A DNA stretch of 35,280 nt, taken from Phycisphaerae bacterium. Lineage in GTDB: Bacteria; Planctomycetota; Phycisphaerae; UBA1845; PWPN01. The stretch covers positions 1 through 35,280 of the forward strand of contig JAAYDF010000174.1 of the NCBI GenBank assembly GCA_012729395.1. Reading direction: 5' to 3'. Position 1 is the stretch's first letter. Each line of letters opens with the position of its first letter. The notes under the pieces are model-generated. The model was given only the letters and a program-made list of their open reading frames with translations. It did not search any database and was not told the origin of the DNA. Below, piece by piece: positions 1 through 7,566 of this stretch. The position numbers and the translations under genes were made by a program.

Positions 1-130
1 GGCCTAAGCCGAAATCATACGCGAACGCGAGGCTCAACACCAGCAGTGCGGCCTGCGCGAGCGGTTAAACTCCGCGCGTCATGACCCCTCGCCGCACGGC
101 AGTACCATTCATCCTGACACCATTTTTTGA

Positions 131-160
131 TCGACAGGTCCGGTGAGGCTCCCCTATCCT
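131..160 (+). promoter_or_regulatory. possible promoter of the radical SAM gene
   Basis: TCGACA (131-136) and TATCCT (155-160) are separated by 18 bases. Transcription would begin close to the ATG at 167, giving a leaderless message if that ATG is the start. Both boxes are only moderate matches, so this is a weak call. Confidence 0.3.
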
Positions 161-1345
161 ATCTGTATGCGTAACCGTTCGGACACCGGCGTGCATGGCA
201 TAGGCAGTGAGCAATCCTCGCGACAGGCGGGCGGCCCGCCACGGCTTGTGTTCTGGGAAACCACGGCCGGGTGCAACCTGGAATGCGTTCACTGCCGTCG
301 GCTGGACGTATCGCGCGAGCTGATGCGCAGCGATCTGACCACCGCGGAGGGCATGCGACTGATCGAGCAAATCGCGGCGGTGGGTCGGCCGATCCTGGTG
401 TTCTCCGGCGGCGAACCGCTGATGCGCCCGGATCTTTTCAAGCTGGCGGCCCACGCCCGGAACCGCGGACTGATGACCGCCTTGGCCACCAACGGCACGC
501 TGATCGATCGCAACCTGGCCGGCCACATCGCCACCGCCGGGTTCGACCGCGTCAGCGTATCGCTCGACGGCGCCGACGCCGATACGCACAATCAGCTTCG
601 CGGCCAACCGGGCTCCTTCGAGCGAGCCGTGGATGCTCTGGACTACCTGCGGCACGCGAGCGTATCGACCCAGATCAACTGCACCATCGCCAGGCACAAC
701 CAGCATCAACTGGCCGACGTGGTCAAGCTCGGCGAACGCATGGGCGTCGTGGCCGTGCATTACTTCCTCTTGGTCCCGGTCGGCTGTGGCGAGCAAATCG
801 CCGAGGGGCAGATGCTCGACGCCCGCGAGATCGAGGACCGGCTACTGGAAGTCTGGCATATCGAGCAGGGCACGGCATTGCAGATCAAAGCGACCTGCGC
901 CCCCCACTACTACCGCGTCCTCCGCCAGCAGGGCAAGGCGTTGCGGCAAACCGGCGGGCATCCGGGCTCGCGGCCGGGCGGACACTCACCCGGCCACCCC
1001 GGCAACACCGACTCGGGCCGTCTGCACACCGCGACCCGCGGGTGCCTGGCTGGCACGGCCGTCTGCTTCGTCTCGCACGACGGCAAGGTCTTCCCCTGCG
1101 GCTACCTGCCCGTGGCCGCCGGCGACATCCGCCGACAGGACTTCGCCGAGATATGGTGGCATAGCAAGGTCTTCGCCGATCTTCGCGACCCCGACAAGCT
1201 CGGCGGAAAATGCGGACAGTGCGAGTTCAAGTACGTATGCGGCGGCTGTCGCGCCCGGGCCTTCTACCAGTACGGCGACTTCCTGGCCGAGGAGCCGTTC
1301 TGCGAGCACCAACCGGCCCACACCGCGCCATCCGGCGATCATTGA
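143..1345 (+). CDS. radical SAM/SPASM protein, AhbC/AhbD/NirJ-like (heme pathway type)
   Basis: This is a 400-residue radical SAM enzyme. The [4Fe-4S] cluster motif CNLECVHC (Cys44, 48, 51, counted from the GTG at 143) follows a strand PRLVFWETTAG, and FSGGEPL is the usual SAM-binding GGEP motif. The C-terminal 110 residues form a cysteine-rich SPASM-type domain (CLAGTAVCFVSHDGKVFPCG, then CGQCEFKYVCGGC and a last Cys near FCEH) that would hold auxiliary clusters. The general layout matches the enzymes of siroheme-dependent heme and heme d1 synthesis (AhbC, AhbD, NirJ), which act on porphyrins in the cytoplasm. I cannot tell which member it is, and peptide-maturing SPASM enzymes remain possible. 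No other heme gene is in the window. The start is uncertain: GTG at 143 has a poor ribosome site, and an in-frame ATG at 167 fits a possible leaderless promoter. It converges on the outer-membrane gene. Confidence 0.85.
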   Translation: MRLPYPICMRNRSDTGVHGIGSEQSSRQAGGPPRLVFWETTAGCNLECVHCRRLDVSRELMRSDLTTAEGMRLIEQIAAVGRPILVFSGGEPLMRPDLFKLAAHARNRGLMTALATNGTLIDRNLAGHIATAGFDRVSVSLDGADADTHNQLRGQPGSFERAVDALDYLRHASVSTQINCTIARHNQHQLADVVKLGERMGVVAVHYFLLVPVGCGEQIAEGQMLDAREIEDRLLEVWHIEQGTALQIKATCAPHYYRVLRQQGKALRQTGGHPGSRPGGHSPGHPGNTDSGRLHTATRGCLAGTAVCFVSHDGKVFPCGYLPVAAGDIRRQDFAEIWWHSKVFADLRDPDKLGGKCGQCEFKYVCGGCRARAFYQYGDFLAEEPFCEHQPAHTAPSGDH

Positions 1346-1449
1346 TCCCGCCCGGTCCCCCTTCCGAGGACGCCCAGCACGCACCGTCCATCCGGACGGC
1401 GCTCGCATCGAAGATGAGTCATGCTGGCTCAGTCAGCCAATCTCGCGGG

Positions 1450-2508
1450 TCAGCCGCCCCAGGTCCAGGTCACGTTGAGCCCACCCCAGAACTCGTCTTG
1501 GGTCGTCCCATCGCTCTCGGCCGTACCGAGTGCGTCGCTGAAACACAGGAAGCCGTTGAGACCGACGCCACCCGCCCACTTCGGCAACTGGAGCAATGGC
1601 GTGAGATCGTAATCCACGTTGAGCGAGACCTGCTGGTTGGCCAGACGCAGGTGGCCCGGGTTGGACAAACCCAGATAGCGCTTGAGCAAACCGCCGTCTA
1701 TGCCCAGCGAGTAGCCGGGCGTGATCGTCAGGTAATCGATCCACGGAACCTCGAATTCATGGCTGATGCCCAACTCCATCCAGACCGCTCCCGCGCCTGC
1801 TCCAACATCCTGGGCGAACAGAAAAGTCGGTGAGAGCACCGCGTCCTCGTTGTCGGCCAAGAGCCACTGCCACATCCACGCGTCGTTGTGGGCCAGTTCG
1901 AACCACCATTCCACCGTCCGGTCGTCGTTGTTGTTGCCACGGGCGTCGTCGTCACGCAGCAACTTGGCCAGATTGGGATACGTGTAGAACGAAAGACCCA
2001 AGGTCACATCGGTGTGGATGGGATCGACGGCATGGCTCCACCAGATGGTGTAGTCGATCTCCTGAAGGTTATCGCCGCCGGCGTACGGATTGATCTTGTC
2101 CTGATCGGCGTACCACTCCCACCAGGTATCGAAGCCCAGCGTGCCCAAGTCGCCCAGCCCCAAAGCGTTCAGATCGAACGACAGGGAGGTGGTTAACTGG
2201 TGGTTCAGTTTCTCGCGTCCCTCCTTGTCGTGCTCCGAGTAGTTGATGCCGCGGTAGACATAATCGGTGACCAAGGTATAGGTCAGGCTCAGGGTCACAG
2301 GAAAGGATTCCTCGACCTCCTCCACCTCGGCGACATCTGTCCGCTCGGCGATCGGGGCCGCGGGCTCGGGCGCCGGCTCCGTCTGAGCCAGCGCAATGGC
2401 CCCGGGATCGAGTCCCGCCAGCAGTCGGGGAGAGCCAGCCTGCGCGCTCGAGATCGAAGCGACCACCAGAACACCCCCGAGTGTCATGAGCACGCCATAC
2501 CTCAACAC
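1450..2508 (-). CDS. exported outer-membrane beta-barrel protein, function unknown
   Basis: A 352-residue protein with a clear signal peptide (residues 1-24, ending SSAQA). A low-complexity Pro/Ala/Glu linker (about 40-67) follows, then alternating aromatic and polar strands to the end, for example TLSLTYTLVTDYVYRGI, DYTIWWSHAV and VTLGLSFYTY, with short Asp/Asn-rich turns. This is the pattern of an outer-membrane barrel. The N-terminal strand resembles the start of TorF-like putative porins, but I do not assign a substrate. The last residues are TWTWGG, so the usual terminal aromatic is two residues in. The GTG start at 2508 is supported by a near-perfect ribosome site, AAAGGAGGT, seven bases upstream. 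The small exported protein at 2636-2821 lies 127 bases upstream on the same strand and may be cotranscribed. Confidence 0.75.
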   Translation of the reverse strand: MLRYGVLMTLGGVLVVASISSAQAGSPRLLAGLDPGAIALAQTEPAPEPAAPIAERTDVAEVEEVEESFPVTLSLTYTLVTDYVYRGINYSEHDKEGREKLNHQLTTSLSFDLNALGLGDLGTLGFDTWWEWYADQDKINPYAGGDNLQEIDYTIWWSHAVDPIHTDVTLGLSFYTYPNLAKLLRDDDARGNNNDDRTVEWWFELAHNDAWMWQWLLADNEDAVLSPTFLFAQDVGAGAGAVWMELGISHEFEVPWIDYLTITPGYSLGIDGGLLKRYLGLSNPGHLRLANQQVSLNVDYDLTPLLQLPKWAGGVGLNGFLCFSDALGTAESDGTTQDEFWGGLNVTWTWGG

Positions 2509-2635
2509 TGGCCAGACCTCCTTTCAGAAGATCTCGTCGGCCGCACGGGCGCACAAACAGAGCGTACCAGCGCCCGGGCAGCCGGTCTCTTCCCTCAGCG
2601 GTACCCGGACTTCCGTCGAGCGCCGCCGAATACCT

Positions 2636-2821
2636 TTACCACGAAGTGGGTCCGCCGGCGTCGAAGCCCGGAACCAAACGCAGAATCGCGAAGATGACCG
2701 TCCGGTTGACGATCTCGCCCCACTTCGCCGCCCAGAAGTTGTCCGGGAGGCAGCTCGAACCCATCAACACGCTGCCAGTGGCCAGCATGGACATGACCTT
2801 CAGATACAATCGTGCCTTCAT
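2636..2821 (-). CDS. small exported or lipoprotein-like protein, 61 aa
   Basis: A 61-residue protein starting MKARLYLKVM with a hydrophobic core (MLATGSVLMGSSC) and then CLPDNFWAAKWGEIVNRTV, a second hydrophobic stretch (IFAILRLVPGF) and a short polar tail. The Cys at about residue 24 could be a lipidation site, but the box before it (MGSSC) is a weak lipobox match. Small proteins with an N-terminal signal followed by a CLP(D/E)NF-like motif recur in Phycisphaerae; this is from memory of the group and no function is known to me. The start is supported by AGGAG about seven bases before the ATG at 2821. It lies upstream of the barrel protein gene on the same strand. Confidence 0.6.
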   Translation of the reverse strand: MKARLYLKVMSMLATGSVLMGSSCLPDNFWAAKWGEIVNRTVIFAILRLVPGFDAGGPTSW

Positions 2822-3636
2822 CGCAATCTCCTTTGACTCTGTCTTGTTGAATGCGCGGTCCGGACTCGCCCGGCCCTACCAGGCAGAACACCACTCACCC
2901 CGCCCCCCGCCGCGCCAACGGAGCCGAGGTCAGGCTTGGCAGTTTACCAATGCTGCCATCATCGGCAAGGGGCGGGTCATCTCAGCAGGAAAAGCCGGTA
3001 GCTCTTGCCGCCGCATGAACTTAACAGTGCCTGACGCTCGCTCGGACAACTCCCCGCTCCGCTCCCGCCTCGCGCCCCACCGAGCACCGCGACCGCGATC
3101 GCAACTGCCGCGACAGAGCCACGGTTCGGTTTCACGCACCATCCTTGCCGCGACGAGCGCGGATCGGACAGCGCGTCCTTGTCGTGTTCCTTATTACTCA
3201 GCATGCCAGCCGATCAAAACCTTTCCCGGTAAGTTCTCGCCTCGACCCAACATCATGCGGACTATGACATTACACATCGCCGCGACACCCGCAAGAGGCC
3301 GCGACCCAACCCAACCCGCTGCCCAACAAATGTGCGTCACGGGAGACTGTGCCTTGATCGCGGGCGAAACGACGCGCGGCACGGCCAGCAACCGGGCATG
3401 GGGGTATCGTGCGTAACACCGGCCGGTGCCGTGCTCGACGACAGCGGCGCGTGCCGCGATCTCAGCGTGACAATCAGATGCTCGCACCGCAAAGACCGCA
3501 CGGACGCACCACGGCCCAGGGGAGATATTGCGAGGTTGCCGAAGATATGGGCAAGAGTGGCACCGTCCTCTTGTCGTCGGCATCCTCGCTGTGATAGCCA
3601 ACCGCTGATTCAGGATCCCGCGTGTCGTCACGGTGA
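2822..3636. other. long non-coding stretch
   Basis: I see no credible gene here on either strand. Open frames crossing it (for example minus strand 3194-3871) are rich in Arg, Cys and Ala without domain structure and have no ribosome site. The stretch separates the minus-strand small-protein gene from the plus-strand SET gene, so promoters of both should lie here; only the SET promoter is recognisable. Confidence 0.5.
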
Positions 3637-3664
3637 TTGAAACTGCGACGCGCTCCGCTATACT
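3637..3664 (+). promoter_or_regulatory. sigma70-type promoter of the SET gene
   Basis: TTGAAA (3637-3642) and TATACT (3659-3664) are separated by 16 bases, a good housekeeping-sigma promoter. The start codon of the SET gene is at 3839, so the untranslated leader would be about 170 bases. Confidence 0.5.
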
Positions 3665-3838
3665 CCCCCCCTTTCGCCTCGGACCGGGCCGAAGCAAAAG
3701 CGAAGCTCCATGCGACGAGAAGGCATCGTGTTCAGTTGAGGAGCCATTCCCGGCGATGGCCATGAGGCAGCAATCAAGACATGCAGTCGCAAGCCGCCGG
3801 GGCACGCGACCGCGAACAACACAGCAGGTGACAGCGAT

Positions 3839-4177
3839 ATGGGCATTGAAGTTCGTCCCAGTCCCATCCACGGGCTAGGGGTATTCGCCACACGGACGTT
3901 TAGCAAAGGGGAATGGATTGGGCGATACGCGGCCCGCAAGACGGATCGGGACGGGACCTACGTTCTCTGGGTGTACGATGAGGACCGCAAGCTGGTCAGC
4001 GGTTACGACGGCTACGGTCGACTGCGTTATCTGAACCACCACTCTCAGCCCAACGGGGAGATGGACGGCCTGGACCTCTACGCCCTGCGGACCATTCGCC
4101 CGGGCGAGGAGATCACCATTCACTACGGCGACGAGTGGGCCGACTCGGACGATCTCGGTCAACCGGCCGCCGGCTGA
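3839..4177 (+). CDS. small SET-domain protein (putative lysine methyltransferase)
   Basis: A 112-residue stand-alone SET domain. Visible motifs are GLGVFA (12-17, the SAM-binding N-terminal loop), RYLNHHSQPN (63-72, the R-hydrophobic-xNHS-x-PN core of the active-site pseudoknot) and GEEITIHYG (89-97, where the usual form is GEELTxDY). It would use S-adenosylmethionine to methylate lysine on a protein; the target is unknown. Pre- and post-SET cysteine clusters are absent, as is normal for short bacterial members. AGGTG lies about eight bases before the ATG, and a promoter is predicted at 3637-3664. The C-terminus (DSDDLGQPAAG) looks disordered. It stands alone, convergent with phoH. Confidence 0.85.
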   Translation: MGIEVRPSPIHGLGVFATRTFSKGEWIGRYAARKTDRDGTYVLWVYDEDRKLVSGYDGYGRLRYLNHHSQPNGEMDGLDLYALRTIRPGEEITIHYGDEWADSDDLGQPAAG

Positions 4178-4202
4178 TGCGAGCCCTCTCACTGCCATCG
4201 GG

Positions 4203-5498
4203 TTATAGCAGGTTGGCGGCGAGCTCGGCGAGCGGGCTGCGTTCGCCCTTGTGCAGTTCGACGTGGGCGGCGACGGCTTGGCCGCGGAAGCGGTTGACCA
4301 GGTAGGTGAAGCCGTTGCTGTCGCCGTCGACATAGGGGTTGTCGATCTGGTAGGGATCGCCGGTCAGAACGATTTTGGCATCTTGGCCCATGCGGGTGAT
4401 GACGGTTTTGACCTCGAGCGGGGTGAGGTTCTGGGCCTCGTCGACAACCACGAAGCGGTGGGAGATGGATCGCCCGCGGATGTAGGTCAGCGGCTGGATC
4501 TCCATGAGGCCGGACTCGAGTAGGCGGGCGGAGTCGCTGTAGCCGCGGACCGGGCCGCCGGTGTCGAGCAGGAAATCGATGTTGTCCAGGACGGGCTTCA
4601 TCCAGGGATCGAGCTTCTGGGTGACATCGCCGGGGAGATAGCCCAGATCTCGCCCGAGCGGAAAGATCGGGCGAGCAACGAGGGCACCACGATACCGCTT
4701 CTGCTGTAGCGCGAGGTGAAGGGCGGCGGCGACGGCGAGTAGCGTCTTGCCTGTGCCGGCCTTGCCCATCAGGGTGACGAGCTGGAGGCGCTCGTCGAGC
4801 AGAGCGTCGATAGCGAAGTACTGCTCTTTGTTGCGGGGCTTCACCCCGTGCAAGCCGCCTTTGGGTTCGATCAAGGCGATAAGCCGCTGGCCCTCGGGAT
4901 CGACTCGGGCGAGGGCGCTGGCTTTGCTGCCGTTGTTGACTCGGAGCAGCCAGTACTCGTTGGGGGCGGCCGGCTCTGGCAAGGGCATTTCGCCTTGGGT
5001 GCGGAACTCGGCCAACTGCTCGGGGGTGAGCAGGCACTCTCGGTAACCGCTGGGTACATCGGACAGTAACACACGGTCGGACTCGTAATCCTCCGCCCGC
5101 AGGCCAATGGCGTCGGCCCGGATACGCAAGTTGATATCCTTGGTGACGATGATCACCGGGAGTTGAGGCTCGCGCTGCTGCACTTGCTGGGCGACGCGGA
5201 GGATCTCGGTATCGCCGTCGATTTTGCCGGTGAACGCTCGGTCGGGTTCGCAGAGAACCTTGAGGTACCCGCCGTTCTCCAACTCGACGCCTTGAGCGAG
5301 GCTTCGCCGGCCGCGAAGGGCATCAAGCAACCGCCCTACCGCGCGGGCGTTGTAGCCGCGGTCGGTCATCTCCTTCTTGAACCGGTCGATCTCGCTGATA
5401 ACGCTGATGGGGATGATGACCGTGTTGTCGGCAAAGGAGAAGATCGACTGGGGGTCATGAATCAGGATATTGGCATCCAGGATGTAGTTCTTGCGCAT
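4203..5498 (-). CDS. phoH: PhoH family ATPase with N-terminal PIN domain (PhoH2 type)
   Basis: A 431-residue two-domain protein. Residues 1-145 are a PIN ribonuclease domain with its acidic residues in place (Asp8 in LDANILIHD, Glu36 in ISEID, Asp96 in GDTEI, Asp121 in VTKDINLR). Residues about 215-431 are the PhoH P-loop ATPase with Walker A GKAGTGKT (245-252) and Walker B VVVDEAQN (350-357), followed by LTGDPYQID, a helicase-like motif. Known PhoH2 proteins are RNA helicase/ribonucleases. The frame is open upstream to 5651, but the ATG at 5498 is preferred: homology begins exactly there and a strong promoter ends just upstream of it. The gene is the last on its strand before the SET gene and appears monocistronic. 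Confidence 0.93.
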   Translation of the reverse strand: MRKNYILDANILIHDPQSIFSFADNTVIIPISVISEIDRFKKEMTDRGYNARAVGRLLDALRGRRSLAQGVELENGGYLKVLCEPDRAFTGKIDGDTEILRVAQQVQQREPQLPVIIVTKDINLRIRADAIGLRAEDYESDRVLLSDVPSGYRECLLTPEQLAEFRTQGEMPLPEPAAPNEYWLLRVNNGSKASALARVDPEGQRLIALIEPKGGLHGVKPRNKEQYFAIDALLDERLQLVTLMGKAGTGKTLLAVAAALHLALQQKRYRGALVARPIFPLGRDLGYLPGDVTQKLDPWMKPVLDNIDFLLDTGGPVRGYSDSARLLESGLMEIQPLTYIRGRSISHRFVVVDEAQNLTPLEVKTVITRMGQDAKIVLTGDPYQIDNPYVDGDSNGFTYLVNRFRGQAVAAHVELHKGERSPLAELAANLL

Positions 5499-5507
5499 AG
5501 ATTGAGC

Positions 5508-5535
5508 AGTATAGCCGCGCTCCGCGGGCTGACAA
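5508..5535 (-). promoter_or_regulatory. phoH promoter, predicting a near-leaderless mRNA
   Basis: Read on the minus strand, TTGTCA (5535-5530) and TATACT (5513-5508) are separated by 16 bases. Transcription would start about six to seven bases later, two to four bases before the phoH ATG at 5498. No ribosome-binding site fits between. Confidence 0.6.
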
Positions 5536-5630
5536 GCGAGCTCCGGGCTCGATGCCGGAGTCCGATGGGCAACGGGATGCAGAATGGTCGATCCCATGCT
5601 TGCTCCTCGGATACGTTGCATGCGAAAACC

Positions 5631-5653
5631 CTGCTCACAGAGCAGTGCCACAC
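5631..5653 (-). repeat. 23-bp dispersed palindromic repeat, copy 1
   Basis: The minus strand of this 23-bp segment is identical to 24614-24636. Its core CTGCTCTGTGAGCAG is a perfect 6-bp inverted repeat around TGT. In both places it lies on the far side of a 117-bp REPIN-like element. Confidence 0.6.
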
Positions 5654-5704
5654 ATTACATCGGCCGGTCCGTCCGTCGGAGGCGAGAACATCCGTGCGGA
5701 ACGA

Positions 5705-5762
5705 GCGGCGGCCAGGTCATTCACCGCGTGCTGCGGCGGCCAGGCCGTTCACGGCGCGTGCT
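5705..5762. repeat. two-copy tandem repeat, about 29 bp
   Basis: Units 5705-5732 and 5733-5762 both begin GCGGCGGCCAGG and end GCGTGCT, with two extra bases and a few changes in the second. The second unit runs into the first bases of the 117-bp element. Confidence 0.55.
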
Positions 5763-5877
5763 AGAGCATTTCACGCAATGGCGTAGCGGCCGCCGCCCCT
5801 GGTGGCCCGCGAACTCGCAAGGAACACGCCGGTCGCCACGGGGGGCGACCGCTACGATGGGGCGTGAATCGCTCTAG
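5761..5877 (-). repeat. 117-bp REPIN-like element, copy 1
   Basis: This segment is the reverse complement of 24482-24598 with a single mismatch in 117 bases. The ends are imperfect inverted repeats (26 of 34 bases) beginning CTAGAGC. Each half contains a GTAG tetranucleotide followed by a hairpin (for example CGGTCGCC, six-base loop, GGCGACCG), the layout of two inverted REP units. The TAG stop of the TPR gene (5874-5876) lies inside its terminal CTAG. Confidence 0.8.
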
Positions 5878-7556
5878 TGTCGGCTCATCGCGACGCGAGC
5901 TCGGTCCGCTTGGGCGCTGTTGGGAGCCATCTCGCAGATGCGTTGCCACATGGCTCGAGCCCGATCGATCATCCCGATGTTCTCCAGGGCCAAGGCAAGG
6001 TGCTCGCGGAAATCGATGTTCTGCGGGTTGCCAGCCACGGCCTGCTCGAAGTGCTCGACCGCCATGGCGAACCGCTGCTTGTCGGCGAACATCGTTGCCA
6101 GCCGGTAGTGCAGATCCAGAAACTCCGGGTTCAGTTTGAGTGCCTGCTGTAGCGTCTCGATGGCGTCATCGGTGCGGCCAGTCTCATAGAGCGCCAACCC
6201 GAGCTTGATCAAGGCCTTGACGTAGACCGGGTTGATGTCCACCGCCCGCTGGAAATGAACGACGGCCTCCTCGATGCGTCCGCGTTGTCTGAGCAACAAC
6301 CCAAGTCGGTAATGGATATCAGGATGATTGGGGTGATCCTCGGCCGCCTGACGATGACGTTCGATCTGCTGTTCAATGAGATCATCGAGGCGATCTTCCG
6401 GTGGGCCGGCCACTTCCGGCGGAGCGACGCCCAGATAGCGGTCCACCTCCTGCTGCACGCCGCACTTGAGATGAAGCCTGGCAATCTCGGTGTACAGGAG
6501 CGTGCTGTTGGGCTCGATGCTCGACGCCAGGTCGAGATTCGAGAGGGCCTCGGGCTCGCGGCCGGCCTCGAACTGCGCCACCCCCAGGCCCACATATCCG
6601 GTCAGCAGGCGATCATTAAGCTCGATGGCCCTCGCGAAGTGAGTGGCCGCGTCGGTGTACCGGCCGGCCCGCAAATGCTGCGTCCCGATTTTAACCCAGG
6701 CTTCAAGATAGCCGGGGTGCAGGTCGACCGCCTTGCGGTAGGCCTGCAGGGCGCCTTCCTCGTTTCCGGCCCGGGCGTACAGGTCGCCGAGGCGGACGAG
6801 GTTGTCGGCGGAATCCGGCTGCCGCTGAATCTGGATGTGCATTTGCTCGATGGCTTCGCGAAGCAAGCCCGCCTGCTCGTACGTGTCTACCAGGTCGGTG
6901 CGTACCTGCCAGTTGTCCGGCTCGATCGTCAGGGCATTCTCGAAGCTGCGGATGGCGGAATCGGGGTCCTCGTTCCGAAGGTACAGGTTGCCCAGGGTCA
7001 GATGGAGATCCACGTCGCACGGATCGTCCACCAGCATCTCCTCGTACTGGATGATCGCGTCCGCGAGCCTGTTCGTCAGCACGAAGATGGCCGCCAATCG
7101 CTCCCGAGCATTCTGCATACCCGGGCAATCCTCGATGGCCCGTTCATAGGCGACGATCGCCCCATCGAGGCATCCCTGCTTCTCATGACAGAAGCCGAGC
7201 CCGAACTGGATGACTGCGTCTCGGGGGTTCAGTGCGGCCGCGGCGAGTAACTGGGCCGACGCCTCATCGAGAAGCCCCAGATCTTCGCAGCAACAAGCCG
7301 CGGCGACGCGGGCCAGCACGCACGACGGACTTTGCCGAACGGCCTCGAGAAACGCTTCGCGTGCCCGACTGGGGTTCCCCTCGGCCATATAGACCGAACC
7401 GAGGTCCAGATACAGGTCTACCTGGCCCGGCGTCTGCTCCAGAAGATCGTTCAGCGTCCGGCGGTCATGGCACACCTCTCGCCTGATGCGCTCGGCAAAC
7501 GCGTCGGACAGCTTGCCGATCCAACCCCTCCCAAGCGTCTCCAGCAGGTACGACAT
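5874..7556 (-). CDS. TPR-repeat protein, 560 aa
   Basis: Almost the whole protein is tetratricopeptide repeats, helical 34-residue units with the usual small residues and Pro at the unit ends. Examples are DLYLDLGSVYMAEGNPSRAR near residue 50, LHLTLGNLYLRNEDPDSAI near 180, and the C-terminal HYRLGLLLRQRGRIEEAVVH and LHYRLATMFADKQRFAMAVE. I estimate at least ten units. There is no signal peptide or membrane segment, so it is probably a cytoplasmic protein-interaction scaffold; the partner is unknown. Start at 7556 has an AGAGGGA ribosome site, and it follows the other TPR gene by 10 bases, so the two form an operon. Its stop codon is inside the REPIN-like element at 5761-5877, so the insertion may have set or changed the last codons. 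Confidence 0.85.
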   Translation of the reverse strand: MSYLLETLGRGWIGKLSDAFAERIRREVCHDRRTLNDLLEQTPGQVDLYLDLGSVYMAEGNPSRAREAFLEAVRQSPSCVLARVAAACCCEDLGLLDEASAQLLAAAALNPRDAVIQFGLGFCHEKQGCLDGAIVAYERAIEDCPGMQNARERLAAIFVLTNRLADAIIQYEEMLVDDPCDVDLHLTLGNLYLRNEDPDSAIRSFENALTIEPDNWQVRTDLVDTYEQAGLLREAIEQMHIQIQRQPDSADNLVRLGDLYARAGNEEGALQAYRKAVDLHPGYLEAWVKIGTQHLRAGRYTDAATHFARAIELNDRLLTGYVGLGVAQFEAGREPEALSNLDLASSIEPNSTLLYTEIARLHLKCGVQQEVDRYLGVAPPEVAGPPEDRLDDLIEQQIERHRQAAEDHPNHPDIHYRLGLLLRQRGRIEEAVVHFQRAVDINPVYVKALIKLGLALYETGRTDDAIETLQQALKLNPEFLDLHYRLATMFADKQRFAMAVEHFEQAVAGNPQNIDFREHLALALENIGMIDRARAMWQRICEMAPNSAQADRARVAMSRH

Positions 7557-7566
7557 TCGTCCCTCT

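Larger units (their letters stand above)
5499..5760. other. intergenic stretch upstream of phoH
   Basis: The gap between the phoH start and the TPR gene stop (5499-5873) has no gene. It holds the phoH promoter, a short palindromic repeat (5631-5653), a tandem repeat (5705-5762) and most of a 117-bp REPIN-like element (5761-5877), each listed separately. Confidence 0.6.

Noticed and set aside
1-142. Possible end of a neighbouring gene at the left edge
   Set aside because: A minus-strand frame reads ALLVLSLAFAYDFGLG, like a membrane segment, but a stop lies just before it and no good start exists; plus-strand frames end at 68 and 84 without recognisable sequence.
3194-3871. 225-codon minus-strand frame in the long gap before the SET gene
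   Set aside because: Overlaps the SET start and its predicted promoter; composition is atypical for protein and no ribosome site is seen.
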